Shown piece after piece: positions 58,905 to 64,000 of a DNA stretch of 64,000 nucleotides. The stretch covers positions 504,548,942 to 504,612,941 of the forward strand of contig NC_081410.1 of assembly GCF_030272615.1 (NCBI RefSeq), given 5' to 3'. The notes beneath the pieces are model-generated. The model did not search any database and had not been told where the DNA came from. It was given only the letters and a program-made list of their open reading frames with translations. The translations under genes and the position numbers were made by a program. Each line of letters opens with the position of its first letter. Positions within the stretch are counted from its first letter, which is position 1. This stretch comes from Cryptomeria japonica. Lineage: Eukaryota; Streptophyta; Pinopsida; Cupressales; Cupressaceae.

Positions 58905-59500
58905 CAGTCCAGACTTTAAAGTCCAATCTACTAATTAGAAACCAAAATTTGCACATCAGACTTTAAAGTCCATTGTGCAGGGAAAAAACATCATAGATTT
59001 CATATCGGACTTTAAAGTCCGATGAGTAAGTTGGAAGAACAATCTCCACATGTCAGACTTTAAAGTCCGACCTACAAGTGGGAAACCAAGATCATACATA
59101 GGTCAGACTTTAAAGTCCAAACTGTGAGTTAGAAACTTGCAAGGTAATAATGCACATCAGAGTTTAAATTTCGGTCTGCTAGCAAAGGAAATGCCATAGA
59201 TAACATGTCCGGTTTTAAAAACCGACCTGTCAACTTGAAAAGACACAAAGGCTGACAAGCTAGGTTTTAAAACCCGACATGTCATCTCGGAAGAACATAG
59301 TCTGCTTAACATGTCACTTTAAAGTCCAATATGTTAGCAGGGGAAGAGCATACACTGCTAACATGTTGAATTTCAAACTTTGATATGTTAGCAAGAAAAG
59401 CATACATCTCTAGCATGTCGGATTTTGAAATCCGACATGCAAAAAAAGAAAAACAGGATTTCTTACATGTCGGATTTTGAAACTTGACATGCAAGAAGGG
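58905..59500. repeat. Array of 12 short palindromes upstream of the second-family frame
   Basis: Units every ~45-55 bp are centred near 58916, 58964, 59008, 59060, 59110, 59162, 59211, 59264, 59319, 59372, 59424 and 59474. Typical forms are TCGGACTTTAAAGTCCGA, CGGTTTTAAAAACCG, GGTTTTAAAACC and CATGTCGGATTTTGAAATCC plus GACATG. Spacers are short and rich in GCTAGCAAG and GGGAAAAAC words. The array lies between the LTR 5' end (59511) and the frame (58860). Confidence 0.88.
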
Positions 59501-59511
59501 GAAAAACAACA

Positions 59512-60282
59512 TTCCCTTAATTATTTTTAAGGCAATTTCTATTAACTAAATAGTACAATGAACAATTGTAAATCAAGCATTGAAACAAGGTAGTGAGCCT
59601 AAACTATCTTTCATAATTTGAAATTTGTTGGTCATGGTTTCTTTTCTTCAATTGTCATCCATGAAATAAGAAAAAAGAGTAACAGTTGAATCCATGATTA
59701 AAGTGGTCAAGGCTCTATATTAAAATAATATTATATATCTGAAAAATTGATAATTCTAGTAAATTATATTACCAATTGCAATATCTAATATGAGTCGGAG
59801 ATTTTATATTTATTGTTCATTTAAAATTATCATCTAAATTTCATTTTTCAATAGAAATCACTCAAAGATAAATTTTACCCTCAAATACATATTCCTAAAT
59901 TTGTCCCCTTTATCACTCAACTTATAAAAAGCCTCGCTGGCCTTTTCTCTAACAGTGTGGTATTGAACAGAGGCCACCATAGTCACAAAACATTATCCTA
60001 CATTGAGGTCTCGGTATTGCTTTTCTATGTTTCTCTTAATGATGCAGCTTACCTATGTTGGAACTAACAAGACACCCATGGGGAATTGTGCACCTATGAA
60101 ATGGAAGGAGCTTGTGTGAACACATGGATGTATAAATAATGATATTTCTTTAAGCCCTAATTACAAGGCGGTGTTATTTAAGTCTAATGCCATTTCAAAA
60201 GGCTGGATAAAACTTTCACACACACCACATAGTCCGGAGGCTAACTAGAGTAATTATATCATTGTCGGCTTGCATGATTTCA
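59512..60282. other. Tandem-repeat remnant then unassigned DNA
   Basis: 59512-59580 resumes the AT-rich tandem repeat of 40530-41175. The rest shows no gene that I can support. Confidence 0.5.
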
Positions 60283-60368
60283 AAAATATTAAGAATTTTA
60301 TTAAAATTAATCTCACCATAACAAGAAAATATTAAGAATTTTATTAAAATTAATCTCACCATAACAAG
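60283..60368. repeat. 43-bp exact tandem duplication
   Basis: AAAATATTAAGAATTTTATT... ending CACCATAACAAG occurs twice back to back (60283-60325 and 60326-60368) without a visible mismatch, so it is recent. Confidence 0.92.
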
Positions 60369-60369
60369 G

Positions 60370-62100
60370 CAATGTTTTTTGGCTATCTTCTCTGCTAAAG
60401 GGTTAATGTCGAGTAAAAGAGCCTTGGTTGCAAACACCAATGAGTCTACCATGGGAGGAGATAGAGTGCATTTTGAGACTGATAAGCTTGACGATTTTAA
60501 GAATGATCTGGTGGTTTGGCATTATTGCATTGAACGTAGTGTGGCGGAATATTTGGAGAACCTATGAGGGCATGATGAACAACTCTCAATTTAGTTGGAT
60601 ACATCCTAGAATAATCAGAGGGTGGTTATTAGGGGAATACTTTTGAAGTTTCAGAGGAAGTTATTGCCCAAGCTACTGGCCTTTCTCTGGAAGGAATAAG
60701 ATGGAAGTAGACAAGCCATGTGACTAACAGCAACATCCTAAACAAATTCTTCAAGGGGAAGGAGGCCCCTATTAAGATGCAAGGTGGTTTTACTAAAGAA
60801 TAACTTCAATAACCATGTAATCTACTATGTTTAATGGTTATGAAATACTTTACCCTCGAGGGTTGTCATAAAGTTTATTATTACTATCATATTCCCTTGT
60901 TGAATAATTTTAGGAACCTTGATCTTCTTTGTCTTCCTTTTTATCTACTTCATTCATTAAAAAGCTCCATTAAGGAGGCCCTTGACTTTAAAAATGAGGA
61001 CGAGCAACCCAACCCTCTCCACCAAGGTTTGATATACAGGCTCTATCACTATCACTCAGTTTTGTATACCCCTCATAACATTATGTTAATTCAACCTCCC
61101 CTGTGTGGTTCCCACCCCTTGGCAACCTTTGCGTACAAAATTTCCCCTTCTAGATTTTTCTAGCTCGTTGGTGAAACCTTTTCTTCCTCTCCTCTCCCCT
61201 CTTCCTCTGTTACCATCAAGGAGTTGGGCTACCCTTCCTTTCTCTCTCCGTCTACTACTAAAGAGTGGTAAGCCATTTGCTTTGAGGGTAAGAGAAAATC
61301 TATTGGAAAAAGGAAAATAATCATAATTGACAATTCCACTTTTGAGGATATGGATGATGAGGACCCTAATGTGGAAATTGAGGGAAGAAGGTCACAAAGA
61401 ATTGCCTCAAAGGGTACTGGTGAGAAAAAAGAAATACTACAATTTTGGAAGGGGGGGAAGGTGGTGGTAATGAACCTGACAGCAAGGAGATTAATACTGG
61501 GATTTTGGAAGCTATTAATTTGGGTGGTCTTGGCCTCCCACAAGGCCCCCAATATTTGGACAAAAATAATATGCACCCTATTGATAATTTGGAAGATGTG
61601 GCCCCATACACTATTCTACAGAATATTGACCTAGTCTTGGTGATGGCGTCTGACTTGGGTATTGAAGGGGCTAAGCATAAGGAGGGGGTTGTTGTTGATG
61701 AAATTGACAAGGGAAAGAAAGGTGGAAAGAAAAGGGGGGAGAGGTAAAAAGATAATAGGAGAGGTCATCTTGTGGAAGAAGACAAACATAATATGGGGCC
61801 CACCAACCAGCTCAGGGATGATGAGATTCAGGCCCTTAAATGTGAGGTTCGAGAGCTAAGGAGTCATTTGGATAGTCATGAGATGAATGAGGAACTATAG
61901 GTCTTGAGGGAAGAGATAAAGGAGATGAAGTGCAAATGAGACTCCAAGGACAAACAACTTATCAATATCAACAAATTTTACATTAGAGTCATGCAAAGTT
62001 CGGCTACAACTCTCTGCCTATGGTAGGATAAGGTTGTTGAAGAGGATGTTGATAAACAAGCCTGTTATGAACTCTACAAGTTTATTATGGAGGATTGAGA
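60370..62100 (+). pseudogene. Decayed plus-strand large frame, unrecognised, architecture like the U3-encoded protein
   Basis: Pieces in order: DDFKNDLVVWHYCIERSV (60379-60567); SEEVIAQATGLSLEGIRW then GKEAPIKMQGGFTKE (about 60645-60795); MVMKYFTLEGCHKVYYYYH and LDLLCLPFYLLHSLKSSIKEAL (60834-61163); a basic GKRKSIGKRK (about 61290) and an acidic segment; a Gly-rich segment (61445-61747) ending in Lys-rich GKKGGKKRGER; and a helical tail (ALKCEVRELRSHLDSH). Globular N-terminus, basic middle and coiled-coil end follow the same plan as copies A and B, though I see no residue-level match. Many frameshifts. I regard it as repeat-derived, not a host gene. Confidence 0.45.
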
Positions 62101-62146
62101 CAAAGTTTTGGGTCTGGCTGGGCTCTGTAAGCCAGCTCCTTAGGGC

Positions 62147-62156
62147 TAGGTCTATA
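62147..62156 (+). promoter_or_regulatory. Possible TATA box after the plus-strand frame
   Basis: GTCTATATAG about 50 bp after the frame end. The same order (frame, then TATA) is seen in both giant LTRs. Weak by itself. Confidence 0.3.
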
Positions 62157-62329
62157 TAGTTTTTGTTTGTTTTTTGCTGGATCTCTAAACTTACAGGGTA
62201 TGCCCCTGTTGATTTTTTCACTCTCTGTTGTTGGACTTTTATTTTCAATTTGATATTTTGCTATCAATGTTTTGTTGATGGCTTTTAGATATGTTAAGGA
62301 TCAACACCCTAGTTAACGTTGCTTTTATA

Positions 62330-62875
62330 ATAAATTAAAAATTAAAAAATATGGTACTCGTAAAAAACAATAATCCTTTCTCAAGAAACTACATTCTTAT
62401 TTAAAATTTTAAGATCAAAATCAAACATATTCTCACCAAGATATAAATATAATTCAAATAACCTAGACAACTATAATCAAATATTTCACAAATTATTTTA
62501 TGTGGATATCATTGTCATTTTTTTATATTTCAAAATTTCCTTTTCAAATAAAAGAAATTGAAGATATTAAAAAATCAAAAACACATACCTTGATCTTTGT
62601 TTCATAGTAATCATCCAGTTTTTATTCTCTTAAGGAAACATGACCTCTAATTTGGATTCAAACCCATAGCGCAAAGTGGCACCATAGAAAAATTATAAAT
62701 AAGGAAAATTTGAATTTAATTTTGATTAGTTTATTTTTTAATTCTTAAATTATGATTAGCTTATTTTTTCCCTTAATTCTATATTAAAAAAAATATTGTG
62801 ATATTCTTTTTAATGTATCAAATATGAAATTAACAAACTTAGAGTCTTAAATAACTTTTGAAATGTCATGCTCCA
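62330..62875. other. AT-rich DNA without genes
   Basis: Poly-A and poly-T stretches and TTAATTTT words. No open frame of note and no recognised repeat. Confidence 0.6.
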
Positions 62876-62879
62876 CTCT

Positions 62880-63345
62880 CTACAATGGATCTCCCACCCA
62901 TGTAGTGACTGCTCCTTCTGTGGGATGATCCTGCTCCCCACCCCTGGTGTGAGTTGAGGATTGTTTCATCGTTAAATTTGGGGGTTCTGCAGTCTGCAAG
63001 TCAAACATTGCTACTTTCATCATTCTTCCTACACTTACGGCCTTCGCATTGGGTGGATCTTCTAGCGGTACTTCTGCCCCTACTTTGGGTGGTTTATACC
63101 CTCTCCTGCCTGTGGATGCCCTTCTTAGGGTTGATGCTCGATTTGATGGTGTTGCTCCATCTGGTGATGTTGCTACTGATGGTAACCCTATTGTGGGTGC
63201 TAATTCCCTGCTCATACCTACCTCTTTTATTGGTAAGCATAGCTTTGTTCATGTGGCCAGATCTGTTGCCCAGCCCTCCAAGGGGGTTCGTCCTCTTCCA
63301 TGTGCCAATTCCTCCCCTATGGTGGTTTGTGGATAGGATGTTGTA
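62880..63345 (+). other. GC-richer unassigned segment with an open plus-strand frame
   Basis: Base composition rises sharply against both neighbours. One plus-strand frame (63049-63336) reads APTLGGLYPLLPVDALL and GKHSFVHVARSVAQPSKGV. It might be a retroelement gag or LINE ORF1 fragment, but I cannot support a family. Other frames, including a minus one, are also open here, so the coding strand is not certain. Confidence 0.3.
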
Positions 63346-63359
63346 GACAACATTGGGTT

Positions 63360-64000
63360 CTACCAACACGATGCCAGATTCAAGTTTTGGAAATCAACAC
63401 ATATCTGAATCTCACCATTCTTCTTACGTACAGGTACAATATTGGCTATCCAAGAAGAATGGTGAATGGGGAAGATTATCTTTGCTTTCAACATCTTTTG
63501 TACTTCAGCAAAGATAGTATCGGAGATCATTGGGTTGTATTTCCTTTGCTTCTGATGGAAAGGCGTAATACCTGGTTCCAATAGAATGTCATGGCGGAGC
63601 TCTTTGGGACAAAAAGACTTTAGATCTTCATAAGAGTATGCCAAGACGTCAACATATTGCTATAATAATACAACAAAATTCTGCCTTTCTCCTTGTGAAC
63701 AACACTTTCCAAAGTTGATCATTTTTGGATTGTCTTCAGTCCCAATATTTACTTGTTCATATTCCATTAACCCTATAGCTAATCTTTGTTGCTTTTTAAC
63801 TTAACGATCATGTTTGTCAAAAAGCTTTTCTAGCGAAACTAGACCCTTGGGGATCTTGTTTCCTTTTAATTGTAGAAATTTCTCTCTCATTTTTGCATAA
63901 ATACTTTCAATTGCATCCTTTGAACGGCAGTGACTACCTTCAAAGTATAGATCATCAAAATTGTTAGCGATCTGCAAAAAAAATTTATATGATGATTATT
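63360..64000 (-). pseudogene. Ty3/gypsy RT N-terminus and upstream linker, cut at both ends
   Basis: The minus strand from the window edge reads ANNFDDLYFEGSHCRSKDAI, IPKGLVSLEKLFDKHDR, then NIGTEDNPKMINFGKCCSQGE, AYSYEDLKSF, a Q-K-Q-R-K-Y-N-P box, HHSSWIANIVPVRKKNG and ICVDFQNLNLAS. It then breaks off at about 63370 where RT should continue with KDNYPLP. This is a different gypsy element from the one at 7613-16424. A stop lies near 63803 and another near 63660. Confidence 0.85.

Larger units (their letters stand above)
41176..59511 (-). mobile_element. Second giant LTR-like unit (probable solo LTR), interrupted by Copia-3
   Basis: Plus-strand ends TGTTGGG...AAAACAACA give the terminal inverted repeat TGTTG/CAACA. 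The unit sits in the AT-rich tandem repeat, which resumes on both sides. Without Copia-3 it is about 3.9 kb. In minus-strand order it holds a palindrome array (59500-58905), a reading frame related to that of the gypsy giant LTR (58860-57390 and 42983-42085), a TATA box (41948-41940) and ~760 bp to the end. It has no gag or pol. The flanking 5-mers (TTATT left, TTCCC right) do not match, so the target duplication is not confirmed. Confidence 0.6.

Noticed and set aside
58905-59500. CRISPR array
   Set aside because: Units are palindromic and diverged with no constant repeat, spacers are related low-complexity words, the context is plant retroelements, and there are no cas genes.
62880-63345. 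LINE ORF1 or host exon
   Set aside because: Composition is suggestive, but both strands are open and no motif supports a family, so it is left unassigned.

Overview
This window looks like nuclear DNA from a plant with a large, repeat-choked genome. A gymnosperm is my guess, and that part is inference. Almost everything that can be named is LTR-retrotransposon sequence, mostly on the minus strand and broken by stops and frameshifts. I found no convincing host gene, tRNA, rRNA or CRISPR array.

Layout. (1) 1-1484: the 3' end of a plus-strand Ty3/gypsy element (integrase tail, chromodomain-like remnant, polypurine tract, start of an LTR). (2) 1485-29416: one very large minus-strand Ty3/gypsy element. 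Its internal part (7613-16424) runs PBS - gag - protease - RNase H - RT - degenerate RNase H - integrase. It is flanked by direct copies of a ~6 kb LTR, which is 6,325 bp in the 5' copy once an insertion is removed. Both LTRs carry an array of imperfect palindromes, then a ~1,200-codon reading frame, then a TATA-box position, so the reading frame lies in U3. The gag is interrupted by a 1,668-bp foreign solo LTR (13128-14795, TSD CTATT). The 5' LTR is interrupted by a complete copia element (Copia-1, 21768-28429, TSD ACATT). (3) 29417-31925: unassigned sequence, an AT-rich stretch and a degenerate telomere-like CCCTAA tract. (4) 31926-40363: a copia solo LTR (TSD GATGA) holding a second full copia element (Copia-4, 33129-40278). 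(5) 40530-41175: an AT-rich tandem repeat with a ~250 bp period, which resumes at about 59515. Inside it sits a second giant LTR-like unit (41176-59511, termini TGTTG...CAACA). That unit is interrupted by Copia-3 (42984-57389), which is itself interrupted by Copia-2 (44101-51843, TSD AAACC). The unit repeats the layout of region 2: palindrome array, reading frame with a related N-terminal domain and a helical C-terminus, TATA box, LTR end. (6) 59512-64000: unassigned DNA, a plus-strand decayed reading frame of similar style (about 60370-62100), AT-rich DNA, a GC-richer unassigned piece, and the start of another minus-strand gypsy RT.

How the parts fit. The most interesting signal is a class of retroelement LTR that carries its own large protein-coding frame in U3 behind an array of palindromes. 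It is seen in two diverged families here. The two copies in region 2 are kept over their whole length, and the second family shows recognisably related protein segments. The arrangement recalls the U3-encoded sag frame of MMTV, but I do not recognise the plant protein and assign it no function. The host gypsy element is Tat/Ogre-like, judged from a PBS matching a tRNA-Arg type 3' end and from an additional complete RNase H. That RNase H lies between protease and RT rather than after RT-RH.
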